31,871 bases of DNA from a virus. The stretch covers positions 1 through 31,871 of the IMG/VR virus record IMGVR_UViG_3300042484_000240; one strand, 5' to 3'. Positions within the stretch are counted from its first letter, which is position 1. Each line of letters opens with the position of its first letter. The notes under the pieces were generated by a model. That model had not been told where the DNA came from. It saw only the letters and a list, made by a program, of their open reading frames with translations, and made no database searches. The translations under genes and the position numbers were made by a program. Positions 1 to 8,404 of the stretch are shown here, piece by piece.

Positions 1-1
1 G

Positions 2-91
2 GAAGGGTTTATGTATCTTAATCCATCAACTGCATTTGAACCAACTAAATACGAAGAACAAAACAATAATTTCGTTACTTATGAATTATAA
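2..91 (+). CDS. C-terminal end of a truncated gene, probably the major capsid protein
   Basis: The frame beginning at base 2 is open from the window edge and stops with TAA at 89-91. It encodes about 29 residues ending FVTYEL. It overlaps the portal start by 11 bases, which is normal spacing for this genome. The right end of the window stops just after the scaffold gene, and in head-gene clusters the order scaffold, major capsid, portal is standard. The fragment is therefore most likely the end of the capsid gene. An ATG at 11 could start a 26-residue peptide, but that would be an odd gene at this position. The identity rests on gene order only; the fragment is too short to recognise. Confidence 0.5.
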   Translation, partial: EGFMYLNPSTAFEPTKYEEQNNNFVTYEL

Positions 92-2054
92 TAATATTAT
101 CACAGTTAAATTCGCACAAGCGGAGCAACCTAGATTTGAAGAAAAGAAAGGTAAAGGGTATATTGAATTCGGTATTAATAATAATTACCCTGATTATTTG
201 ATAGGGTTATATAACGAAAGTCCTAAACATGGTGCTATTATTAAGAGTAAAACTAATTATATATTCGGTCAGGGTTGGGATGGCATTGAACAGAAGGCAA
301 ATACTAAAGGCGAAACTTGGAATCAAGTAACAAAGAAATGTATTTTAGATGATGAACTTTTTGGAGGGTATTATTTACAAGTTATTTATAATTTATTAGG
401 AGAGATTAAGGATGTGTATCACCTTGAATATCATAAAGTTAGAATCAATAAAGAAAAGAATGAATTTCAGGTAAAAAACGATTGGTCAGATAATAAAGAA
501 TCACCTAGATTATACCCTGCTTTTAATATTGCTGACCCTGTTGCAAGTCAAATTTTATTTGTAAAACAATACAACCCTAAATCAGATTACTATCCACTTC
601 CGAATTATTATCAAGGATTAAATTACATTGAAAGTGATGTACAAGTTAGTAGACATATTTTAGGTAATGCAAAGGATGGTTTTGTAGCTTCAACTTTAAT
701 AAATCTAAATGGTGGTGAACCAGCAGAGGAAGCGAAAGAAGCAGTTGAAAGGGGAATAAAAAAGAAGTTTACAGGCAGCGAGGGTGATAGGGTTGTTATT
801 ATGTTCAACAAGTCAAAAGATAATAGTGCTGAAATATTGCCATTATCTTCAACGATGTTAACAAAGGAAGATTTCACAAACGTTAATAATTTAATTCAGC
901 AGGAACTATTTGCCTGCCATCAGGTTACATCACCGAGTTTATTCGGGATTAAGACCGAAGGGCAGTTAGGCGGTTCAACCGAGATTAGAGATGCTTACAA
1001 GATATTTGCCAATACTTATGTAAACGAAAGGCAGCAAGCAATTGAGGAAGTATTTAATCAGTTGTTTAATTATGTAGGTATTAACGGCGAATATGAATTA
1101 ATACCAGTTGAGCCGTTAAGTTTTGAATTTAGCGAAGGTGTAATGGCTGCTAATATGACAAGGGATGAGATAAGGGAAAAACTAGGCTTAACATCTGAAG
1201 TTATTACTCCATCAACAGATAATCCATTAAATAGTCCTATTGAACAACCTATTGCTGCTTCAAATGATTCTATAAAAAACCTAACAGGCAGACAATACCA
1301 AAACGTGATGCGTATTGTTAGGCAGTTTACAGGTGGCAAACTTACCAAAGAACAAGCCGCTTTGATGTTAAAGAATGGATTTGCTTTTACCGACAGCGAT
1401 GTAAATACTTTTCTTGGATTAGATGCTGACCCTTCGACATTTAGTGCAGTTAATAAAGAAACTGAATTGTTAGAAATGTTTGAAAAGTTCAGCGAAAGTT
1501 TGGAAGATTATGATGTGATTGCAGAGAAATCACCTAAAGGATTCAACCACTTTGCAGAGGAGGGTAGTCTAAGCCAATTAGAGGCTGAAATTTTGAACTT
1601 AATTAGTAAGGATAAGAGAATCACCAGCGAAACAATTTCAAGCGTTCTGAAGCAAGATATAGCGGTAGTAGAGGCATCATTAAAAAGCCTAGTTGAAAAG
1701 AATGTTTTAGTTTCTAAGGAAATAAAGGTTGGTCAAGATACTATCATTGAAAGAAAGAAAACAGATATAAAACTAGATAAGCCTAAAACGATTACTTTGT
1801 CTGTTGCTTACACCTATGCTTTACGTTCTGAATTAGCAGGCGAGGAAGTTTTAATTGATGGTTCAAGACCTTTTTGTAGGAAAATGGTTGAGTTAGCAAA
1901 AACAAGATTATGGAGCAGTGCTAATATTCAGCAAATGAGTGTCGTGTTAGGATATTCAGTATTTGACAGGGTTGGTGGATTTTGGAATAATGGAGGTGAT
2001 ATTGAAACGCAATGCAGACACCAATGGAAACCAGTAATAATTAAAAAGAAATAA
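81..2054 (+). CDS. Portal protein with C-terminal winged-helix and MuF-like region
   Basis: The ring-forming portal at the capsid vertex, through which DNA is packaged. I start at ATG 81 (MNYNNIITVKF, 657 aa) because the longer frame from TTG 36 runs inside the end of the upstream gene. Residues 1 to about 395 look like a portal core (IEFGINNNYPDYLIGLYNES near the start; TSPSLFGIKTEGQLGGSTE, which resembles the conserved segment before the crown). Residues about 497-550 look like a winged helix. The last 80 residues contain DGSRPFCRKM, GGFWNN and CRHQWKPV, the pattern seen at the C-terminus of MuF-type minor head proteins. The adjoining gene starts directly after the stop. The portal call is firm; the domain fusion is an inference from motifs. 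Confidence 0.85.
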   Translation: MNYNNIITVKFAQAEQPRFEEKKGKGYIEFGINNNYPDYLIGLYNESPKHGAIIKSKTNYIFGQGWDGIEQKANTKGETWNQVTKKCILDDELFGGYYLQVIYNLLGEIKDVYHLEYHKVRINKEKNEFQVKNDWSDNKESPRLYPAFNIADPVASQILFVKQYNPKSDYYPLPNYYQGLNYIESDVQVSRHILGNAKDGFVASTLINLNGGEPAEEAKEAVERGIKKKFTGSEGDRVVIMFNKSKDNSAEILPLSSTMLTKEDFTNVNNLIQQELFACHQVTSPSLFGIKTEGQLGGSTEIRDAYKIFANTYVNERQQAIEEVFNQLFNYVGINGEYELIPVEPLSFEFSEGVMAANMTRDEIREKLGLTSEVITPSTDNPLNSPIEQPIAASNDSIKNLTGRQYQNVMRIVRQFTGGKLTKEQAALMLKNGFAFTDSDVNTFLGLDADPSTFSAVNKETELLEMFEKFSESLEDYDVIAEKSPKGFNHFAEEGSLSQLEAEILNLISKDKRITSETISSVLKQDIAVVEASLKSLVEKNVLVSKEIKVGQDTIIERKKTDIKLDKPKTITLSVAYTYALRSELAGEEVLIDGSRPFCRKMVELAKTRLWSSANIQQMSVVLGYSVFDRVGGFWNNGGDIETQCRHQWKPVIIKKK

Positions 2055-2840
2055 ATGAGCGCAAATATATTATTCATATCGGAAAGTTTAATAAAAAGCA
2101 GAACTGGAATAAGTGATGCTATTGATGGCAAACAATTAAAGCCGCATATTAAAGTTGCACAAGATTTATATTTGCAACCTGCATTAGGTTCTACTTTATA
2201 CCTTCGATTACAATCAGGTATAGAAGCAGACAATCTTTCTAATTTAGAAAAAAGTTTATTAGACAATTATATAACAGATTGTTTACTTTGGTACACAATG
2301 AGCCTTTTACCTTTTGGATTAGGTTATCAGTTTTTCAGTAAAGGCATTCTTCAAAAAACAAGTGAAGAAAGCAACGCACCTAGTAGGGCAGATTTAGAAT
2401 TGATAGGAAATGAATATAAAAAGACTGCTGAATTTTACAAACAAAGATTAATTAATTATTTAAGGGAAAATTATTTATTATATTCTCAATATTTTAATCC
2501 TGCAAGTGGATTGGATGTTATTTTTCCCGAATTAAAAGCATATACAAGTCCGATTTATTTAGGTAATGTAGTTGATGGGGTTAGGGTATTTAGTAATAAT
2601 GCAACTACCGATGGGGCTACAACTATTTACCATACACCAGCAGCAGGGGATAATAGTTTTTCAGTTGGTGGGTTAACTAACAAAGTAGTATTGATTGCAA
2701 CTAGGTCAGGATTGGTAAAAGGTATCACAAACTTACCTACCGCAAACCCTATGTATTTACAAATAGTTAATGATGTAGTTACGTTATCTACTGGTGATGT
2801 AACACAAGCAGCAGAAATATTTACCTTCACAATAAGATAA
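2055..2840 (+). CDS. Head-tail connector-like protein (DUF6712-like N-terminus)
   Basis: 261 aa, starting directly after the portal stop. The N-terminal 155 residues are helical (KVAQDLYLQPALGSTLY, then LLDNYITDCLLWYTM), the layout of head-completion or connector proteins placed after the portal in Bacteroidota phages, where the family is often named DUF6712. The C-terminal 90 residues change in character to a threonine- and glycine-rich beta region (DGATTIYHTPAAGDNSF), which may be an exposed decoration or tail-interacting domain. Position between portal and tail-completion genes supports a neck role. No catalytic motif is visible. Connector role likely; exact subunit uncertain. Confidence 0.55.
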   Translation: MSANILFISESLIKSRTGISDAIDGKQLKPHIKVAQDLYLQPALGSTLYLRLQSGIEADNLSNLEKSLLDNYITDCLLWYTMSLLPFGLGYQFFSKGILQKTSEESNAPSRADLELIGNEYKKTAEFYKQRLINYLRENYLLYSQYFNPASGLDVIFPELKAYTSPIYLGNVVDGVRVFSNNATTDGATTIYHTPAAGDNSFSVGGLTNKVVLIATRSGLVKGITNLPTANPMYLQIVNDVVTLSTGDVTQAAEIFTFTIR

Positions 2841-2884
2841 ATTTATGGCTTATAAAAAAGCATTAATTCAAAAAGTATTATTTC

Positions 2885-3319
2885 ATGACTTACAACCAAT
2901 TAATAACAACAATAACAAGCCTGTTGCAAAGCCATGCAATGATAGAGACGGCAAAGCACACAACCCCAAAAGAATGGTTGCTAAGAGATGAGCAGCCAAT
3001 TTATCCAATAGCTTGTTTTTCTGTTAATTCGGGAACTATGAATATAGGGAGAGAACAAGTTTTTACTGTTCAATTTTTCTTTTTAGATAAAAGCGGAAAG
3101 GAGGCAGAATTTGAAAACGATGTTATAAGCGACCAAATACAAACTGCTTCTGATATATTGAGCCTTATGAGAACAGGAAGGAATAGTTATTCAATAGATG
3201 ACAACGTTTCATTCAATGCAATATCGGATAAGTACGAAGATTATTTAGCAGGGATAGAATACACAATTAATATTTCAACACAAAACGAATTTACAGGATG
3301 CAACGTTCCTACATTATAA
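2885..3319 (+). CDS. Probable tail terminator / tail-completion protein
   Basis: 144 aa of mixed alpha/beta character, placed after the portal and connector genes and before the fibre gene. An N-terminal helix (LITTITSLLQSH) is followed by beta strands (EQVFTVQFFFLDKSG), a central helix and a last strand (AGIEYTINIST). This layout resembles tail-terminator or tail-completion proteins of siphoviruses, which cap the tail tube at the neck. The ATG at 2885 is used; the 44 bases before it hold no convincing gene. The end overlaps the fibre start by 22 bases. The role is inferred from fold pattern and position, not from a recognised motif. Confidence 0.4.
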   Translation: MTYNQLITTITSLLQSHAMIETAKHTTPKEWLLRDEQPIYPIACFSVNSGTMNIGREQVFTVQFFFLDKSGKEAEFENDVISDQIQTASDILSLMRTGRNSYSIDDNVSFNAISDKYEDYLAGIEYTINISTQNEFTGCNVPTL

Positions 3320-6300
3320 TTTTATTAATACTTTTATCTTTTGGACTAAAAGCGCAGGTTTACCAAGCTATGCCACAGGCTGGATATGGGCCTGTAAAAA
3401 GATTTCTTACTGATAGTGTTTTAACTATTCCAACTGGTATAAATTCTTTAAGAAATATAACAGGAGGAAGGGATGCAGGACAAATAAGATGGAATACAAC
3501 TGATAGCGGTTTTTATGTTTATAGCGGTTATCAATGGATTAAAATAAATATTGATAGTGTTTCTTTAAGCAATAGAATTAATGGCAAATTAAATATTTCA
3601 GATACTGCCACAATGCTTAGTGCTTACATGAGGAAAACCGACACATTAAGTCTTTCAAATAGAATTAATTTAAGGGTCAAATATACAGATACTGCATCAA
3701 TGCTTTCGGTTTATTTACGCAAATTAGATACTGCAAGTTTATCTGATAGAATAAATACAAAACAAGACCCTATAACATTAACTACAACAGGCACAAGCGG
3801 ATTATCTACCCTTACAGGGGCAACTTTAAATATTCCAAATTATGGAGGTGCTTTAACTGCTTATGTACCTTATAGCGGTGCAACTACTGATGTAACTTTA
3901 GGAGCAAGAAATTTAACAGGAACTTTGCTGAATGCAGATTATTCTTTACAAATAAAAAATGAGGTAGGTGCTGGCGGTGCTTCAACATTGGGTTATACTT
4001 CTATAAGTTCAAACAATAGTGGATATTATTTTTATACAAGTTATAGCGGTGGTCAAAAGGGTGCTTATTTTAATTACCCTGCAAGTGGTACAACATTCTC
4101 TTATAACTTGCCTGTTCGTGCAGGTACAATCGCATTGGTAGAAGATACGGTTAGTTTATCAAATAGAATCAATGCAAAAATAGGTGCAACCGATACAGTT
4201 TCTTTATCCGATAGAATTAATCTAAGGGTAAAATATTCGGATACCGCTTCTATGCTTTCACCTTATTTAAGGAAAGCAGATACAAGTTCTTTGAGTAATA
4301 GAATTAATTTAAAACTTAATATAAGTGATACTGCTTCAATGTTATCTAATTATCAAACTGCTATAAATGCTCGTGTAAAATACACAGATACTGCGGCAAT
4401 GTTAGACCCTTATTTAACTGCTGCGGTTACAAGTGTAGGGTTATCAATGCCAGTTGCTTTTAATGTCAGCAATAGCCCTGTAACAAGCACAGGAACGATT
4501 GCAGTAACAGGTGCAGGAACGGCGGCACAATATATTAGGGGTGATGGTCAATTGGCTACTTTGCCATCAGGCGCAAGCGGTGGTTCTTCGGTTGATTATT
4601 ATTTAAATGGGGGAACAAGTCAGGGAACTATTGGAGGAAGTACTTATTACGAAATGAGTAAAATTCCAGTTATAGGAACTAACGCAGATTTTAACAGAAC
4701 TAACGCACAAGGTAACGGATTAATTGCTCAATTTATTACTGATGTTGCAGACCCTAACAGATTAGAAATACCAGCAGGAGCATGGAATTTTGAATTATTT
4801 TTTAATGCAAGTTCAAATGGAGGTTCACCATCATACTATATTGAATTATTAAAGTACGATGGTACTAATTTTACTTCTATTGCTAGTGGTTCGGCTATAC
4901 CTGAATTAATTACAAGCGGAACAACTATTGATTTATATTTAAGTTCTTTAGCAGTTCCCTATACAACATTATCCGTTACTGATAGATTAGTGATAAGGGT
5001 TTACGTTGTTACAAGTGGGAAAACAATTACTCTACATACACAAGATGGACATCTTTGTTTAATTATTACAACATTTGCAGGGGGTGTAAGTTCATTAAAT
5101 GGGTTAACTGCAAATACACAATATTTGGCGGTTGATACGGTAGGAAGTGATTTTAATATTAACAGTTTAGTTGATACACATACTTTTAATTTACCTACTG
5201 CTTCTGCAACAAAACGAGGTGCTTTAAAGTCTGCGGATTGGTCAACCTTTAATGGTAAAATGAATTATGCAGATACTGTAAGTTTGAGTAATAGAATCAA
5301 TACAAAATTAAATAGTAGTGACACTGCTTCGCTATCAAATCGTATCAATGCAAAAGCAGACGCATTAAGTGGAACAACAAACACAGTACCTAAATTTACT
5401 TCAGCAACTACGATTGGAAACAGTAATATTAAAGATGATGGAAGTGCGGTAAGTATAAGCACTACTGCTGGTTCAAATGGTGCGCTTCAAGTTGGTAATT
5501 ATAATGGTAATATTTTAATGAATACTACCAATAGTAATGGAGGTTTAATATTTAAAAATACTTCATCTTCTAATAAATTATGGGATATAAGTTCTTTTAA
5601 CAATGATTTAAATTTTAACGAATCAAATATTTCACCAACTGTTATGACTTTAAAGGCAGGTGGAAATGTAATAATATCAAGTTTAATTGGTAGTGGCACT
5701 CGAATGGTAGTAGCAGATTTAAATGGTGTATTATCTACACAAGCAATTAGTAGTGATACAACTTCATTAAGTAACCGAATCAATTTAAAATTAAATATAA
5801 GTGATACTGCTTCTATGCTTAGCAGTTACCAAAGCGCAATTAATTCTAAGCAAGCAGCAATAACATTAACTACCACAGGCACAAGTGGAGCAGCAACCTT
5901 CAGTTCTAACACTTTAAATATACCACAGTATCAAGCTGCGGGTACTTATGTAACAAGTGTTACAGGAACTTCTCCAATAGTATCAAGCGGAGGTGCTACA
6001 CCCGCTATTTCTATTCCTGCTGCAACAGGTTCAGTAAATGGATATTTAAGTTCTACCGATTGGACAACTTTTAATAATAAATCAAATACTAGCGGAACGG
6101 TTACAAGTGTAGCTGCTTTAACATTAGGCACAAGCGGAACGGATTTATCTAGTACAGTAGCAAATGGTACTACAACCCCTGTAATTACTTTAAATGTACC
6201 AACTGCATCAGCAACAAATAGGGGTGCTTTATCAAGTGCAGATTGGACAATATTTAACGACAAGTTTAATCTACCAAGTTTAACAAGTGGTTCAGTACTA

Positions 6301-6996
6301 TTTAGTAATGGAACAACTATTGCTCAAGATAATGCTAACTTCTTTTGGGATGATACAAATAATAGGTTAGGCATTGGAACTATTGCTCCTGTTGCTGCTT
6401 TAAATGTATTAAAAACATCATCAACATTATATGACCCATTATCTGAAGCAAGCAGATTTCCAACTGCCTCACAAATTTATTTAACAAATTTAAATGCAGC
6501 TAGTAATTCTTTTGCAGGTATTACGTTTCAATTAACAAGAGCATCAGGAATTAATAGCAATGCTTATATAGGGGCGATTTCTACAACGGTTAACCCTGAT
6601 ATTGTTTTTGGTCAAAGAGATGGTTCAAATACTTTATATGCTGAAAAAATGCGTATTTTTTCGGATGGCAATGTTGGAATCGGAACAGGAGCAACTAATA
6701 ATGCTTCAAAACTACAAGTCGCTGGAAACCTATCATTAACAACTGCTGGTAATAAATTATTAATAGCAACAGGAACTAATGCAAGTGCAGGAACAACGGC
6801 GGCAATGACTGCTGGAACAATTACAGTATCTACTACTGCCGTATTAACAGGTAGTATTATTCAATTAACTGCCCAAACAACTGGAGGTACGGCAGGAGCA
6901 TTAAGGGTTAGTTCAAGAACTAATGCAACATCATTTGTAATAACATCAAGTTCAGCATTAGACACATCAACGGTTGGTTGGGTAATTATTAACTAA
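3298..6996 (+). CDS. Large tail fibre / receptor-binding protein with a signal peptide
   Basis: 1232 aa, the longest gene here. Residues 1-20 (MQRSYIIILLILLSFGLKAQ) form a typical Bacteroidota signal peptide with a KAQ cleavage site, unusual for a virion protein. Residues 84-156, 283-375 and later segments carry repeats of the type DTxSLSNRINLKLNISDTAS, a fibre-shaft motif. Residues about 430-595 form a compact beta-rich domain (SVDYYLNGGTSQG onward). Near the end are GIGT segments (RLGIGTIAP, NVGIGTGA), common in tail fibres, then a C-terminal tip with TAGTITVSTTAV, LRVSSRTNATSF and TSTVGWVIIN, which resembles known fibre-tip receptor-binding domains. Fibre identity is strong; the signal peptide is real in sequence, its use unknown. 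Confidence 0.85.
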   Translation: MQRSYIIILLILLSFGLKAQVYQAMPQAGYGPVKRFLTDSVLTIPTGINSLRNITGGRDAGQIRWNTTDSGFYVYSGYQWIKINIDSVSLSNRINGKLNISDTATMLSAYMRKTDTLSLSNRINLRVKYTDTASMLSVYLRKLDTASLSDRINTKQDPITLTTTGTSGLSTLTGATLNIPNYGGALTAYVPYSGATTDVTLGARNLTGTLLNADYSLQIKNEVGAGGASTLGYTSISSNNSGYYFYTSYSGGQKGAYFNYPASGTTFSYNLPVRAGTIALVEDTVSLSNRINAKIGATDTVSLSDRINLRVKYSDTASMLSPYLRKADTSSLSNRINLKLNISDTASMLSNYQTAINARVKYTDTAAMLDPYLTAAVTSVGLSMPVAFNVSNSPVTSTGTIAVTGAGTAAQYIRGDGQLATLPSGASGGSSVDYYLNGGTSQGTIGGSTYYEMSKIPVIGTNADFNRTNAQGNGLIAQFITDVADPNRLEIPAGAWNFELFFNASSNGGSPSYYIELLKYDGTNFTSIASGSAIPELITSGTTIDLYLSSLAVPYTTLSVTDRLVIRVYVVTSGKTITLHTQDGHLCLIITTFAGGVSSLNGLTANTQYLAVDTVGSDFNINSLVDTHTFNLPTASATKRGALKSADWSTFNGKMNYADTVSLSNRINTKLNSSDTASLSNRINAKADALSGTTNTVPKFTSATTIGNSNIKDDGSAVSISTTAGSNGALQVGNYNGNILMNTTNSNGGLIFKNTSSSNKLWDISSFNNDLNFNESNISPTVMTLKAGGNVIISSLIGSGTRMVVADLNGVLSTQAISSDTTSLSNRINLKLNISDTASMLSSYQSAINSKQAAITLTTTGTSGAATFSSNTLNIPQYQAAGTYVTSVTGTSPIVSSGGATPAISIPAATGSVNGYLSSTDWTTFNNKSNTSGTVTSVAALTLGTSGTDLSSTVANGTTTPVITLNVPTASATNRGALSSADWTIFNDKFNLPSLTSGSVLFSNGTTIAQDNANFFWDDTNNRLGIGTIAPVAALNVLKTSSTLYDPLSEASRFPTASQIYLTNLNAASNSFAGITFQLTRASGINSNAYIGAISTTVNPDIVFGQRDGSNTLYAEKMRIFSDGNVGIGTGATNNASKLQVAGNLSLTTAGNKLLIATGTNASAGTTAAMTAGTITVSTTAVLTGSIIQLTAQTTGGTAGALRVSSRTNATSFVITSSSALDTSTVGWVIIN
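3550..5832 (+). repeat. Dispersed fibre-shaft coding repeats (SLSNRIN / SDTASMLS units)
   Basis: Four blocks inside the fibre gene encode variants of the same unit, about 30 residues: 3550-3766, 4144-4431, 5268-5356 and 5753-5832. The unit reads roughly DTxSLSNRINLKL followed by NISDTASMLSxYxRK. The blocks are separated by different beta-rich domains, so the repeats may act as shaft segments and as points where homologous recombination swaps domains. The DNA copies differ at many codon third positions, so they are not very recent duplications. Confidence 0.8.
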
Positions 6997-7005
6997 AATA
7001 AAGAA

Positions 7006-7224
7006 ATGAAAAAAACAATCACAACAGTATTAATTGCATTAAGTATGTCATCGGTATTTGCCCAAGTATCCGATACCTTAATAATTAAGATGGATACAAC
7101 CACTTTTAAAAATGTAATTGCCATCATACAAAAGCAATTGGATTCAAAAGCAGCAAGTAATTATGTATTAGAAGCATTAAGTAAATATGAATTAATATCA
7201 ACAAAGCCTAAAGAAATAAAATGA
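7006..7224 (+). CDS. Small protein with signal peptide, unknown function
   Basis: 72 aa. Residues 1-20 (MKKTITTVLIALSMSSVFAQ) are a classic signal peptide with an FAQ cleavage site, leaving a mature chain of about 52 residues with one likely helix (FKNVIAIIQKQLDSKAA). It sits between the fibre gene and another signal-peptide gene, overlapping the latter by 4 bases (ATGA). No family recognised. It could be a periplasmic or exported accessory of the fibre, or act on the host envelope. Confidence 0.7.
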   Translation: MKKTITTVLIALSMSSVFAQVSDTLIIKMDTTTFKNVIAIIQKQLDSKAASNYVLEALSKYELISTKPKEIK

Positions 7225-7574
7225 AAAAATTAATATTATCAGCTTTAATTTTGGCAAGTTTGTCAACGAAAGCACAAGATAGCACCGCAGTAGCGGACAC
7301 AGTAGTTTATTCAAAAGGTGCGATTCACATTGAGCCAGTTATTGTTAATGCGCAAGGAGATAGTGCTTACTCAATAGTATGGGTAGCATTTGATTTGAGT
7401 AGTAATGCAGAAGGCTGCAATACATATGTTAGCCTAAATGGAAAAACTAATCATAAGTTAGCTGATTTTAATTGCCCTATTCCTGCTTCGGTTGTTGCAG
7501 TATGGGGAGTAGATAATACAATAATAGACAACTATATCCTTTCTCAATATCCACGATTCAAAAAACAGGACTAA
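7221..7574 (+). CDS. Secreted-type protein with signal peptide, unknown function
   Basis: 117 aa. A signal peptide occupies residues 1-18 (MKKLILSALILASLSTKA, cleavage before QDS). The mature part is beta-rich and has two cysteines (EGCNTYV and DFNCPIP) that could form a disulfide in the periplasm, consistent with export. It lies directly before the lysis genes; its stop overlaps the next ATG by one base (TAATG). No enzyme motif seen and no family recognised. Confidence 0.7.
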   Translation: MKKLILSALILASLSTKAQDSTAVADTVVYSKGAIHIEPVIVNAQGDSAYSIVWVAFDLSSNAEGCNTYVSLNGKTNHKLADFNCPIPASVVAVWGVDNTIIDNYILSQYPRFKKQD

Positions 7575-7732
7575 TGAACTTTCAAGATTACAAAATATAT
7601 ATTTTAAATGGCTTTGCGCTTTCGGTATCAATGACCAACATTGAAACTTATTTGCGAGTTACATTACTAATGTTGTCTATTGCATACACAATTTTTAAAC
7701 TTTTAAAAAATGATAAAAATGAAAAATCTTAA
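7574..7732 (+). CDS. Small membrane protein, candidate holin component
   Basis: 52 aa. It starts at the TAATG junction with the previous gene and ends with TAA at 7730. One hydrophobic stretch (LRVTLLMLSIAYTIFKLL) is followed by a basic tail (KNDKNEKS). Position before another tiny membrane protein, a spanin-like protein and the endolysin makes it part of the lysis block, and a holin or holin-partner role is plausible. Small size and a single membrane segment are all the sequence shows. Confidence 0.6.
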   Translation: MNFQDYKIYILNGFALSVSMTNIETYLRVTLLMLSIAYTIFKLLKNDKNEKS

Positions 7733-7901
7733 AACAAGTTTGGCAGGATTACTGGCTGGTATGCCATTTGTTATTGATGCGCTTATGCAAGCCTATACGG
7801 GTGGTTCTTTTACCAATAAAAGCGGTCTACAATTAGTAGCAGCTATCGGGGTGGTTCTTTTAGGTCTATATTCTAAAGACCACGATGTTAAGGGTATTTA
7901 G
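7710..7901 (+). CDS. Small two-helix membrane protein, candidate holin
   Basis: 63 aa from ATG 7710, or 60 aa from ATG 7719 (MKNLKTSLAGLLAGMPF). Two hydrophobic segments (AGLLAGMPFVIDALMQA and GLQLVAAIGVVLLGLYS) flank a short polar loop, and the end reads KDHDVKGI. Proteins of this size and pattern (KTSLAG start, GLYSKDHDV end) are frequent beside endolysins in Bacteroidota phages. The gene overlaps its neighbours on both sides. Holin is an inference from topology and position; no functional motif exists for such proteins. Confidence 0.6.
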   Translation: MIKMKNLKTSLAGLLAGMPFVIDALMQAYTGGSFTNKSGLQLVAAIGVVLLGLYSKDHDVKGI

Positions 7902-8394
7902 TTGGTTGGTAGCAGTTTCCTTATTAGGAGGCTGTTACACCCAATCTAAAGCTGTAAAACAAGTTAACAAGGCACTAGGCAGCTATCCTCAAATAGTGGC
8001 TAAAATTGCCTTAGATTCATTCCCTTGTGATGTTATCCGTATTGATACGATTATATCTGTAAGTGATACGATTGTGGAATACCAACCTATTGAGAATTTT
8101 ACTACTCTGTCGCAAATTGATACTATAATTGAGACAAAAAAAGTGTACGTTAAATTACCGTACAAGACTATTTATATTACAAAAGTAGTGGAATCAACTG
8201 CAAAGCTAACCATCATTAATGCTCAATTAGATTCGGTTAATAATGTGATTCGTGAATTGCAAAAGTCGAAGGATGAATTAAGCGGTAAAGTTGAAAGAAA
8301 AAATAAAGTTATTTGGTGGCTTATTGGTCTTTTGTTGTTATTGTCAATTCCTTTAGTTATCCGCATTTTTAAAATGTTATCAATAAATATTTAG
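7885..8394 (+). CDS. Candidate unimolecular spanin (lipoprotein plus C-terminal membrane anchor)
   Basis: 169 aa. The N-terminus has a lipoprotein signal with lipobox LGGC (Cys17), predicting attachment to the outer membrane. Residues 100-141 are rich in heptad-like helix (AQLDSVNNVIRELQKSKDEL). Residues 142-163 are a membrane segment (VIWWLIGLLLLLSIPLVIRI) predicting an inner-membrane anchor. That arrangement is exactly the unimolecular spanin design known from phage T1 gp11, which joins the two membranes in the last step of lysis. It lies just before the endolysin and overlaps the previous gene by 17 bases. The topology is seen in sequence; the spanin function is inferred. Confidence 0.65.
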   Translation: MLRVFSWLVAVSLLGGCYTQSKAVKQVNKALGSYPQIVAKIALDSFPCDVIRIDTIISVSDTIVEYQPIENFTTLSQIDTIIETKKVYVKLPYKTIYITKVVESTAKLTIINAQLDSVNNVIRELQKSKDELSGKVERKNKVIWWLIGLLLLLSIPLVIRIFKMLSINI

Positions 8395-8404
8395 TTTTAC
8401 ATAC

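Noticed and set aside
36-80. Portal start at TTG 36
   Set aside because: The 15 extra codons lie wholly inside the end of the upstream gene, and ATG 81 gives a start fully in keeping with the tight packing.
2845-2991. 48-codon ORF starting 5 bases after the connector gene (MAYKKALIQKVLF start)
   Set aside because: Most of it overlaps the 144-aa tail-completion gene in another frame, and its second half has low-complexity content. It remains possible but is not supported enough to list.
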